Assembly (NCBI GenBank): GCA_963743285.1
Contig: CAVUPF010000005.1
Coordinates: 124,001 to 188,000 of the forward strand
Direction: 5' to 3'
Source of the DNA: CAVUPF01 sp963743285
Lineage (GTDB): Bacteria > Actinomycetota > Thermoleophilia > Solirubrobacterales > 70-9
DNA length: 64,000 bases
Made by a program: the position numbers and the translations under genes. The notes beneath the pieces are model-generated. The model searched no databases, had not been told where the DNA came from, and saw only the letters and a list, made by a program, of their open reading frames with translations. Position 1 is the stretch's first letter; the number at the start of each line of letters is the position of its first letter. Positions 35,781-43,200 of the stretch are shown here, piece after piece.

Positions 35781-35941
35781 CGGCCCTCGGCGGAGCGCCC
35801 GCCCGCTTCGTTGCTCTGCGCGGTTGCGGAGGCTCCCTGGTCTTCCTCGACCTCGATCAGCTCGCGCAGCCGGCGCTCGTCCAGGGCACTGCTGTGATTG
35901 CCGCTCGGTCCCACCGTCACCCGCCTGGATCCCGAAGTCAT
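35777..35941 (-). CDS. Small hypothetical protein upstream of apbE
   Basis: 54 codons from ATG to TGA. The middle (SALDERRLRELIEVEEDQG) is a probable amphipathic helix and the ends are polar. No family is recognised. The TGA overlaps the proposed CTG start of apbE, so it may serve as a leader that delivers ribosomes to it. Confidence 0.35.
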   Translation of the reverse strand: MTSGSRRVTVGPSGNHSSALDERRLRELIEVEEDQGASATAQSNEAGGRSAEGR

Positions 35942-36095
35942 CGACCGTCCCATCCTAATCCGCCTTGAGCTTCAATGCTCAACTTTTGTTTAACAAAACT
36001 CATCCAGCCGCCGGGCGTGATTGCTCGGCTTAGCTGAGGTGTTTCGCGGGAAAACACGGATGGCCGAATCGCGGGCAGGAGCCTAGATAGACGGC

Positions 36096-36806
36096 ATGCG
36101 CTGTGGCGACGGCTCCGTAGGCAACGGTAACCTCGTCGCCGTGCCCAGCACCGCACGCCCCGCCCAGTGCCGGGGCACAGACACGACGACGATCGTCTTG
36201 GCCGACGACCACGCCGTCGTGCGCAGCGCGCCGCGGATGCTGCTCGAGGCCGAGCCCGACTTCCAGGTCGTCGCGGAGGCGGGCGCCGCCGATGCCGCCG
36301 GCCGCTACGTGCGCGGGCACAAGCCGAAAGTGCTGAACCTCGACCTCAACATGCCGGGTCGCTCCAGCCTTGAGGCGGTTCCGGACATCCGGGAGGCCTC
36401 CCCGCAGACCGAGATCGTCATCCTCACGATGCAAAACGAGCCGGCGTTCGCCCGCAAGGCCCTCCAAGCCGGGGTACCCGGCTACGTGTTGAAGGAGGCT
36501 GCCGACGCCGAACTGGTACAGGCGGTGCGCAGCGCTGCGGCCGGCGACACTTACCTGCAGCCGGCGCTCGGCGCACGGCTGGCCTCCGAGGCCGACTCTC
36601 GAGGGAGCGATGAGCTCAGCGAGCGCGAGCGCGAGGTGCTGCGCCTGATCGCACTCGGTCACACCAACGCCGAGATCGCCGAGCAGCTTTACCTCAGGAT
36701 CCGCACGGTGGAGAGCCACCGCGCTCACATCCAGCAGAAGCTGCGGCTCTTCGGTCGCGCCGAGCTGGTTCATTACGCCCTGGAGCGCGGCTTGGTCCAG
36801 ACTTGA
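36096..36806 (+). CDS. NarL/LuxR-type response regulator (orphan)
   Basis: 236 residues. The receiver domain starts near residue 32 (IVLADDHAVVR) with the phospho-acceptor Asp in LNLDLNMPG and the Lys in GYVLKEAAD. The LuxR HTH is ELSEREREVLRLIALGHTNAEIAEQLYLRIRTVESHRAHI split around the usual turn. The first 30 residues look non-conserved, so the true start may be the GTG near 36141. No histidine kinase is adjacent on this strand, so its partner is elsewhere. Confidence 0.85.
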   Translation: MRCGDGSVGNGNLVAVPSTARPAQCRGTDTTTIVLADDHAVVRSAPRMLLEAEPDFQVVAEAGAADAAGRYVRGHKPKVLNLDLNMPGRSSLEAVPDIREASPQTEIVILTMQNEPAFARKALQAGVPGYVLKEAADAELVQAVRSAAAGDTYLQPALGARLASEADSRGSDELSEREREVLRLIALGHTNAEIAEQLYLRIRTVESHRAHIQQKLRLFGRAELVHYALERGLVQT

Positions 36807-36869
36807 GCGCTGAGGGGAGGCGCCCGGCGTCATACACGGGCCAACCGCGACGAGCTGAGGAATGCGCCT

Positions 36870-37520
36870 ATGTGTGAGCCCTGGACCGACCGTCGGGACG
36901 CTGGCAAGCAGCTGGCGAAGCGACTGCTGTCGTTAGCGGACGAGCATCCCGTCGTCGTGGCGCTACCCCGCGGCGGCGTGCCGGTTGCCAGGGAGGTCGC
37001 GATTGCGCTTGGCGCACCGTTGGAAATCCTCGCCGTCCGCAAGCTCGGAGCTCCGCACAACCCCGAGTACGGGATCGGTGCCGTCGTCGAGGACGGGACC
37101 CGCCTGATCGACGCCGAGGCGGTCGCGGAGCTGGGGATCACCGGAAGCGTCCTCGACTCGATCATCGCCCGCGAGACCGCCGAGCTTCGCCGCCGCGTCG
37201 ACGCCTACCGCGAGGATTGCCGACCACTTGAGCTGAAGGACCGAACGATTATCGTCGTCGACGATGGCGTCGCGACCGGAGTCACCGATACGGCGGCGCT
37301 TCGCGCGCTGCGACGCCGAGAGCCGCGGCAGGTGATCCTCGCGGTCCCGATTTGCGCGGTGGACGCGATCCGGCGGTTGCGCGGAGAGGCGGACGGGATC
37401 GTCTGCCTGCTCGTCTCGCCGTTGCTCTACGGGGTTGGCCAGTGGTATCGGGACTTCTCACAGGTGTCAGACGCGGAAGTCGTGTCGGCGCTGAGAGAGC
37501 TCCACAACGCCGCGGCTTGA
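36870..37520 (+). CDS. Phosphoribosyltransferase-fold protein
   Basis: 216 residues. The PRPP-binding loop is IIVVDDGVATGVTD near residue 130, preceded by ALPRGGVPVAREVA, the other conserved loop of this family. Such stand-alone proteins are often found near stress or redox genes; the base substrate is unknown, and some act as regulators only. The gene lies 63 bases after the LuxR regulator on the same strand. Confidence 0.8.
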   Translation: MCEPWTDRRDAGKQLAKRLLSLADEHPVVVALPRGGVPVAREVAIALGAPLEILAVRKLGAPHNPEYGIGAVVEDGTRLIDAEAVAELGITGSVLDSIIARETAELRRRVDAYREDCRPLELKDRTIIVVDDGVATGVTDTAALRALRRREPRQVILAVPICAVDAIRRLRGEADGIVCLLVSPLLYGVGQWYRDFSQVSDAEVVSALRELHNAAA

Positions 37521-37562
37521 GGTCTTCAGGAGGCGCGATGGCGGCTCGCCGCGCCCTGTCAT

Positions 37563-38174
37563 TCAGCGGCCTGGCACCGAGGTAAGCCAGGGACCGGCCA
37601 GGGAGATCGTCGCCAAGGCGAGGGCCAGCCCCGCCAGCAGCGAGGTGGCGAGCAGCGTCAGTCGCAGGCCCGAGCCCGCCAGCGCCGCCTCGCGGCTGCC
37701 GCTGCGGCGCCAGTCGGGGAGGGCGAGTTTTGGCACCTCGAAGAGGTGGCCGAGAACGTGGGCCGCCATCAGGGCGAACCAGAGGATGAAGCTCGCCTTG
37801 TGCAGGAACTTGAGGGTGTGGTTGCCCGGACCGTCGATCAGCAGCAGGACGCCGGTCACGAACAGCACCAGGGTGGTGAGGACCACCCCCGGCGCGAGCA
37901 GCCGCATCGGCAGGGGCGGCGGTCCCTTGCGCCGGTAGGGCGGCTCGCCGGAGTAGTAGCGGGCGAAGCGAAAGCCGGTGCTGCCGAGCTTCAGCAGGAC
38001 CGGCGGGATCAGCAACATGCCGATGAAGATGTGGGGGCCGCGCAGGCTGCCGATCAGGGGGATCGTCGCCCCCTCGATCGCCAGCAGGACGAGCAGCATC
38101 GCCGCTGCGCCGCCGGTCAGGCGCGCGTTGGCGGCGACGCCGTCGCGGATTGAAGCAGTACGCTCGCTGTACAT
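37563..38174 (-). CDS. Cytochrome b-like membrane protein
   Basis: 203 residues from the ATG at 38174. Four to five helices carry histidines at helix-compatible places: GPHIFIGMLLIPP, then NHTLKFLHKASFILWFALMAAHVLGHLFE. These suit two b-heme sites, as in DUF4405 or cytochrome b561-like proteins. It lies 149 bases downstream of the histidine kinase on the same strand and may be its target or operon partner. Confidence 0.65.
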   Translation of the reverse strand: MYSERTASIRDGVAANARLTGGAAAMLLVLLAIEGATIPLIGSLRGPHIFIGMLLIPPVLLKLGSTGFRFARYYSGEPPYRRKGPPPLPMRLLAPGVVLTTLVLFVTGVLLLIDGPGNHTLKFLHKASFILWFALMAAHVLGHLFEVPKLALPDWRRSGSREAALAGSGLRLTLLATSLLAGLALALATISLAGPWLTSVPGR

Positions 38175-38323
38175 GAAGCGATGCTGTCCAAGCACGCTTA
38201 CGACCGGCTAACGCTCGCGTGAGAGGTCCCTCATGGTGGTTCGAGGGGCGCCAGAGATCGGCGAGACAGTGGCGGCGATGCCCCATCCCGACACCGAGAG
38301 GTGCTCGAAGCCGGCGGGCAGAT

Positions 38324-39472
38324 CTACGCCGTGCCGAGCTGAGGGTTAAATCCTCCCAGCTCGAAGGCGACCCGGGCCCCGCCCAGGGGCGAGTCCTCCA
38401 CCCAGATCCGCCCGCCGTGCAGCTCGACGATCGAGCGGGCGATCGCCAGCCCCAGCCCGCTGCCTCCCGAGCCGCGGTCCCGCGCCGCCTCGCTGCGGTG
38501 AAAGCGCTCGAAGACCCGCTCGCGTTCGGTCGGGGCGATCCCCGCTCCGTCGTCATCGACGCGGATCGTCAGCCGCGAGCCGTGCCTCAGGGCGGAGATC
38601 GCGACCTGCCCGCGGGGGCCGGCGTGGCGGCGGGCGTTGCCGAGCAGGTTGCGGATCACCTGGGTCAGCCGGTCGGGATCGGCGCGCAGGGTGCCGGCCG
38701 CCAGCTCGCCGACCGCGACGCCGCCCCCCGACTGCTCCGCGGCGAGGCGGCGCAGGTAGGGCGCGAGCGCGATCTCGCGGCGCTGCAGCGGTGCGGCCTC
38801 ATCGAGGCGGGCCAGGGTGAGCAGGTCCTCGACCAGTCGCTCGATCCGCCCCATCTCTCTCAGCACCACGCCCTCCACCCGGCGCACCTCATCGGGCTCG
38901 ATCCGATCGCTGCGGGCCAGCACCTCGAGCTGGCCGCGAATCGCGGTCAGCGGGGTGCGCAGCTCGTGGGAGGCATCGGAGACGAACTGGCGTTGGCGCG
39001 AGAAGGCATCGTCGAGGCGGTCCAGCATGTGGTCAAAGGCCTCGGCGAGGGTTCGCACCTCGACCGCCGCCGAACCCTCGGAGCCGATCCGCGGGGTCAG
39101 CTCGCCGGCGTTAACCGCGGTGGCGGTGGCGGCCATCCGCCGCAGCGGGGCGGCGGTGCGGGCGGCGAGCAGGTAGCCGGCGAGCAGCGCCGCGGCGAGG
39201 CTGATCGCGCCGGTGATCAGGAAGGTCCTCGCCACCTCGGCCTGGGCCGCTTCGACCGGCGAGAGCGGGGCGCTCTCGCCGCGGTCCCGATCGGCCGGCT
39301 GCTCGGGCAGTCCGGCGGCCTCGCGGCGCTCCTCGTGCCTGATCACGGTCGACTCCTCGCTCATCTCACGGTGCACGGAGACGTAGAGCGCCCCGAAGGC
39401 GATCGAGACGATCGCGGCGATCGAGAGCGCCAGCCGGCCGCGCAGGCCGAGGCGCAGCCAGGCGCCCCTCAT
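38324..39472 (-). CDS. Sensor histidine kinase
   Basis: 382 residues. Two transmembrane segments (about 13-33 and 87-108) enclose a short sensor loop, followed by HAMP (RTAAPLRRMAATATAVNAGE), the HisKA box with His in FVSDASHELRTPLTAI, and the ATPase boxes N (VIRNLLGNARRHA), G1 (DDDGAGIA) and G2 (GSGLGLAI). The small, acidic outside loop suggests envelope or ion sensing. Its ATG overlaps the stop of the response regulator (ATGA), so the two are coupled. Confidence 0.92.
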   Translation of the reverse strand: MRGAWLRLGLRGRLALSIAAIVSIAFGALYVSVHREMSEESTVIRHEERREAAGLPEQPADRDRGESAPLSPVEAAQAEVARTFLITGAISLAAALLAGYLLAARTAAPLRRMAATATAVNAGELTPRIGSEGSAAVEVRTLAEAFDHMLDRLDDAFSRQRQFVSDASHELRTPLTAIRGQLEVLARSDRIEPDEVRRVEGVVLREMGRIERLVEDLLTLARLDEAAPLQRREIALAPYLRRLAAEQSGGGVAVGELAAGTLRADPDRLTQVIRNLLGNARRHAGPRGQVAISALRHGSRLTIRVDDDGAGIAPTERERVFERFHRSEAARDRGSGGSGLGLAIARSIVELHGGRIWVEDSPLGGARVAFELGGFNPQLGTA

Positions 39473-40146
39473 CCCCGTTTTTCGGCCAGCCGGTAGCCGA
39501 CCGAGCGCACCGTCTCGATCGGCGCCGGGGAGTCGGGCAGGGCGAGGCGTCGGCGCAGGTAGCCGATGTAGACCTGGACCACGTTGGTGCCCGGATCGTG
39601 TTCATAGCCCCAGACCGCGGCGAGGATCTCGCTGCGCGTGCAGACCCGGCCGGCGTGGCGCATCAGGTGGGCGAGGAGCTCGGACTCCCGCTCGGCTAGC
39701 CGCACCGAGAGGCCGTCGCGCTCGGCCCGCCGGGCCAGCAGGTCGAGCCGGATGCCGCCCGCCTCCAGGGTCGTCGCCGCCTTGGCGTCGGGCTGGCGCA
39801 GGTGGGCCCTGATCCGGGCCGCCAGCTCCTCGAAGGAGAAGGGCTTGCTGACGTAGTCGGTGGCGCCGCGGTCGAGTCCCTCGACCCGGCTTGCCACCTC
39901 CTCCTTGGCAGTCAGCAGGATCACCGGCAGGGCCGGCTTGGCGGCCCGGATCGCGGCCAGCACCTCGATCCCGTCGCGCCGTGGAAGCATCCGGTCGAGG
40001 ATCACCAGGTCGACGGCCTGGGTCAGGGCGAGGCGCTCTCCCTGCAGGCCGTCGCTGGCGGTGAGGACCGCGTAGCCCTCCGCCTCAAGGCCGCGCTTGA
40101 GGAAGTCGGCGATCGCCGCTTCGTCCTCGACGACCAGGATCTCCAC
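39469..40146 (-). CDS. OmpR/PhoB-type response regulator
   Basis: 225 residues. Receiver with acidic pair VVEDEAA, phospho-acceptor Asp in LVILDRMLPRRDG, and Lys in YVSKPFSFEEL; DNA-binding winged helix ending GTNVVQVYIGYLRRRL and VRSVGYRLA. It is the first gene of the minus-strand unit regulator-kinase-cytochrome b-like protein. The divergent gene is the encapsulated ferritin, 280 bases away, so regulation of that operon is possible but unproven. Confidence 0.93.
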   Translation of the reverse strand: MEILVVEDEAAIADFLKRGLEAEGYAVLTASDGLQGERLALTQAVDLVILDRMLPRRDGIEVLAAIRAAKPALPVILLTAKEEVASRVEGLDRGATDYVSKPFSFEELAARIRAHLRQPDAKAATTLEAGGIRLDLLARRAERDGLSVRLAERESELLAHLMRHAGRVCTRSEILAAVWGYEHDPGTNVVQVYIGYLRRRLALPDSPAPIETVRSVGYRLAEKRG

Positions 40147-40427
40147 GCTGCCGATGCTAGATCACACCTGCAGATTCTTGGCTCATAGCTGCCAATCGTG
40201 GCCGATCCAGGCCGCCGCGTCGGTGGCGGGACTCGACCTCACCCTGATCCGCCCCGACCGTCGCGACGAGGAGCCCGCTTCGGCTGGTCCTCGCCCTCGC
40301 CGCGGCCTGTTGGCACAACTGGCTGAATGGCGAGCCGAGGCGAGGGTTCACCGCCTATGACCACTGATTCGGCATCAACCATCTAGAGTCTCGGTCTGCC
40401 TCATTTAACGTGCTCGAAGGAGGGCAG

Positions 40428-40823
40428 ATGGGATTCGATCAATACCATGAGCCACCCGAGGAGTTGCCCGCCGAGACGCGGACTTTTGCCAGGATGTGCG
40501 CTTCGCTGACCGAGGAGGCGGAAGCGATCGGTTGGTATGAGCAGCGCCTCGCGGTCGAGCCCGACCCCGACGCGCAGGCGATCATGCGCGACGCCCAGGG
40601 AGAGGAGTTCAAGCACTTCGCGATGGACCTCGAGTTCCTCCTCCGCCGCACCCCGAGCTGGCGGGGGATCGCGGCGGGGGTTCTCTTCCAGTCCGGCGGG
40701 ATCGTCGATCATGCAGAGCAGGCCGAGGCCGAGACGCTCGACGCCGGCTCAGGTGGCGGCTCGGCGGTCGAGGAGGGCTCCGGCTCGCTGGGCATCGGCG
40801 GCCTCAGGGAGGCGGCGCGATGA
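40428..40823 (+). CDS. Encapsulated ferritin-like cargo protein (EncFtn)
   Basis: 131 residues, ATG after GGAGGGCAG. It matches the Rhodospirillum rubrum EncFtn type closely: HEPPEEL at the N-terminus, then TEEAEAIGWYEQR and GEEFKHFAMDLEFLLRR. By alignment Glu30, Glu60 and His63 form the di-iron ferroxidase site shared between two subunits, and Glu29/Glu32 the metal entry site; Trp36-Tyr37 is also kept. The C-terminus is a Gly/Ser linker and then GSGSLGIGGL, the encapsulation peptide that docks cargo inside the shell. The gene is coupled to the shell gene (ATGA). Role: oxidise Fe(II) for mineral storage. Confidence 0.92.
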   Translation: MGFDQYHEPPEELPAETRTFARMCASLTEEAEAIGWYEQRLAVEPDPDAQAIMRDAQGEEFKHFAMDLEFLLRRTPSWRGIAAGVLFQSGGIVDHAEQAEAETLDAGSGGGSAVEEGSGSLGIGGLREAAR

Positions 40824-41623
40824 ACCACCTCCTCCGCTCGCTCGCCCCGATCACCGCTTCCGCCTGGGATCTGCTCGACGATGAGGCCCGCGAGCGCCTG
40901 CGCGGCGCCCTCGCTGCGCGGCGTCTGGTCGACTTCGCCGGTCCCCACGGATGGGAGCACTCCGCGACCAACCTCGGTCGCGTCAGCGCGTTGAAATCAG
41001 CCCCCGCCAAAGGCGTCAGCGGCTCGCAGCGCCGCGTCTTGCCACTGGTCGAGCTGCGCTCCGACTTCGCCCTCGCCCGCGAGGAGCTTCGAGACCACGA
41101 CCGTGGCGCGGTCGATCTCGACCTCGCGGAGCTCGACGATGCGGCGCATCGCTTGGCGGTCGCTGAGAACGTCGCCGTCTTTCATGGCTGGCCGGCGGCC
41201 GGCATCTCGGGGATCACCCAGGTCGCGCCGGGCAAGCCGATCGCGCTCGGGAAAAGCGCCGAGGCTTATCCCCGCTCGGTCGCCGGCGCGGTCGAGCGGC
41301 TGCTGCGCCGCGGGGTTGGGGGTCCCTACGGCCTCGCGCTCGGCCCCGACGAGTACACCAGGGTCAGCGAGACCGCCGAGCACGGCGGCTACCCGTTGCT
41401 CGACCACCTCGGCAAGATCCTCGGGGGCCCGATCGTCTGGGCGCCCGGGGTCAGGGGCGCAGTCGTCGTCAGCCTGCGCGGCGGTGACTTTCGCTATGAG
41501 TCCGGCCAGGATCTCTCGATCGGCTACCACAGCCACGACGAGGCGACCGTGCGCCTCTACCTGGAGGAGAGTTTCACCTTCGTGGTCGCGACTCCCGAGG
41601 CCGCGGTGCCGCTCAGCTCCTGA
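40820..41623 (+). CDS. Encapsulin shell protein (family 1)
   Basis: 267 residues, the normal length. It shows the HK97-fold encapsulin landmarks: LAPITASAWDLLDDEARERL at the N-terminus (cargo-docking helix), ARRLVDFAGPHGWEHSATNLGR, LPLVELRSDFALAREELRD, AENVAVFHGW, and near the end ESGQDLSIGYHSHDEATVRLYLEESFTF. The protein self-assembles into an icosahedral nanocompartment. Its ATG overlaps the EncFtn stop, giving cargo and shell in one transcript and marking this as an iron-storage compartment. Confidence 0.95.
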   Translation: MNHLLRSLAPITASAWDLLDDEARERLRGALAARRLVDFAGPHGWEHSATNLGRVSALKSAPAKGVSGSQRRVLPLVELRSDFALAREELRDHDRGAVDLDLAELDDAAHRLAVAENVAVFHGWPAAGISGITQVAPGKPIALGKSAEAYPRSVAGAVERLLRRGVGGPYGLALGPDEYTRVSETAEHGGYPLLDHLGKILGGPIVWAPGVRGAVVVSLRGGDFRYESGQDLSIGYHSHDEATVRLYLEESFTFVVATPEAAVPLSS

Positions 41624-41653
41624 GCGACGCTTGCGCCTGGCAATCTTGCGGCG

Positions 41654-42247
41654 ATGGCGCCCTGGAAGCTGCCCCTGCTCGCCGCTGCGATCGTCGTCCC
41701 GATCGTCCTTGCCTTCCTCACCGGCGGCCCCGGCTCGGGGGTTCTCATCGGTGCCATCGTCGCGGTGGTTATCGTCGCCGTCGCAGTCGCCCAGCGGCCC
41801 CGCGGGCCGATCGCCTCGGCGCCACGGCCGGACGCCCGCCGCCACCTCCTGGTCGTGGTCAGCCGCCCGGTCGATGAAGCGGCGGTCCAGGCGATACTCG
41901 CCGAGGCACGCGGCGACGGCGCCGAAGGCGAGGCGGACGTCCTCGTCCTGGCGCCGGCCCGGATCGGCTTTTTCGATCGCTGGGCCTCCGACCTCGAGGA
42001 CGCTCGCCGCGAGGCCCAGCAGAGATTGGTGATCACCGTCGCCTCCCTGGCGAAGGCGGGCCTGGCCGCCGAGGCCAGGGTCGGCGACGAGGACCTCGTG
42101 CAGGCGGTCGAGGACCAGCTTCAGAGCTTCCCTGCCACCACGGTGGTGCTGGTCACCGCGGGCGCCGAGGAGGATCCGGCCGCTGATGCGGCGGCACAGG
42201 AGTTGGGCTCCCGGCTGGAGGCCGAGTTCCGCCGTCTCGTACTCTAG
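41654..42247 (+). CDS. Membrane-anchored protein with USP-like domain
   Basis: 197 residues. Two hydrophobic segments (residues 5-22 and 28-46) are followed by a soluble domain with alternating strands and helices: RRHLLVVVSRPVDEAAVQAIL, ADVLVLAPARIG, VARE-type helix, TTVVLVTAGAEED. This resembles a universal-stress or Rossmann-like fold without an obvious nucleotide motif. It begins 30 bases after the encapsulin gene on the same strand and probably belongs to the same operon, so a link to iron or stress is possible. Confidence 0.6.
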   Translation: MAPWKLPLLAAAIVVPIVLAFLTGGPGSGVLIGAIVAVVIVAVAVAQRPRGPIASAPRPDARRHLLVVVSRPVDEAAVQAILAEARGDGAEGEADVLVLAPARIGFFDRWASDLEDARREAQQRLVITVASLAKAGLAAEARVGDEDLVQAVEDQLQSFPATTVVLVTAGAEEDPAADAAAQELGSRLEAEFRRLVL

Positions 42248-43200
42248 GCCTCGCGCCGTTCCTGACTGCTATGCACCATGGCAGCCTGTGGTCCTCCCCG
42301 CCAGCGCCGCATCGTCGGCACTCTCGCGCTCGTGGTGTGGATCATCGCCCGACTCTGCGGCAGCATCGTGAAGCCATGGTCCAGGGTTGCGATGTGAGTC
42401 AGACGCTGGTGTCCAGCAGCATTGACTCGGGCGGCGACCAGTCCGCCGCCTCGCAGGAGAACACGCCGCGGGGCAGCGGCAGCCTGCCCCGCTTTGGCAT
42501 CGCCTACCTGCCTCGACGAGACCAGGTCAGGCCGACCCGGGTATCGGTCTTGATCCGCTTGGTGGCCCTCTCCACGGCCGCCCGCCGCTTCTCCGGGTCG
42601 GCGATGCGGGGTCGTTGAACGCGGTCCTTCCAGTCTCCGTTTGCCGAGGCATGGGGACTGTTGGACGCATTGCGCGCCTGACCAACCGTCCCGTTACTTT
42701 TTGCCTCTCGCGCTTTCATCGGCTTAGCCGATTGTACTGACGAGGCGTACATGGCTTCCTCTATACGGGTCCGAAGATTGAGCGACAGTCGAGGTGGCCA
42801 CAGCGCATGGGCCGAGCTGCGTGAGTGAGGATATGGTCGGCCCATGAAGATGGCAGCTCTGGCGCTGGTGGCAGCCCTGCTCGGCCTGCAAGTTCTTCCA
42901 AAGTGGAGCGATAAAAGTGCTGCGTGGCGCCCCACACCAGCCGGCGTCGCGATTCGCTCGATGGCAGCGCAGGACGAGCACGCGTAGGTGGTAGCTGAGT
43001 TGCTGAGGGTTGGGTGGGGCGGCGGGCTGGCGCGGGCTGAGCGGCTGCGGGCGCTCTGCGATCGTGTGGAGGACCTGCCGCCGCGGCGGATTTCGCAGGC
43101 CGGTAAGCAGGTCGTTGGTGTCGGCACGAGCGGGGTACTGCCATCGCGCAGGCGATATAGATCCAACGAATTGTTTTGTCCGTAGGTCTTTCGTCTGCGC
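42248..43200. other. Gene-poor region, about 950 bases
   Basis: No convincing gene on either strand. Long frames exist but have proline/arginine/serine-rich products and no ribosome sites. A minus-strand segment at about 42505-42640 reads DWKDRVQRPRIADPEKRR and could be the end of a small decayed gene. Base use is less regular than in neighbours, which fits decayed sequence. Confidence 0.4.

Noticed and set aside
42504..43166. 220-codon minus-strand frame behind the encapsulin operon.
   Set aside because: Product is Arg/Ser/Pro-rich, has no ribosome site, hydrophobic core or recognisable fold, and looks like a chance frame in high-GC DNA.
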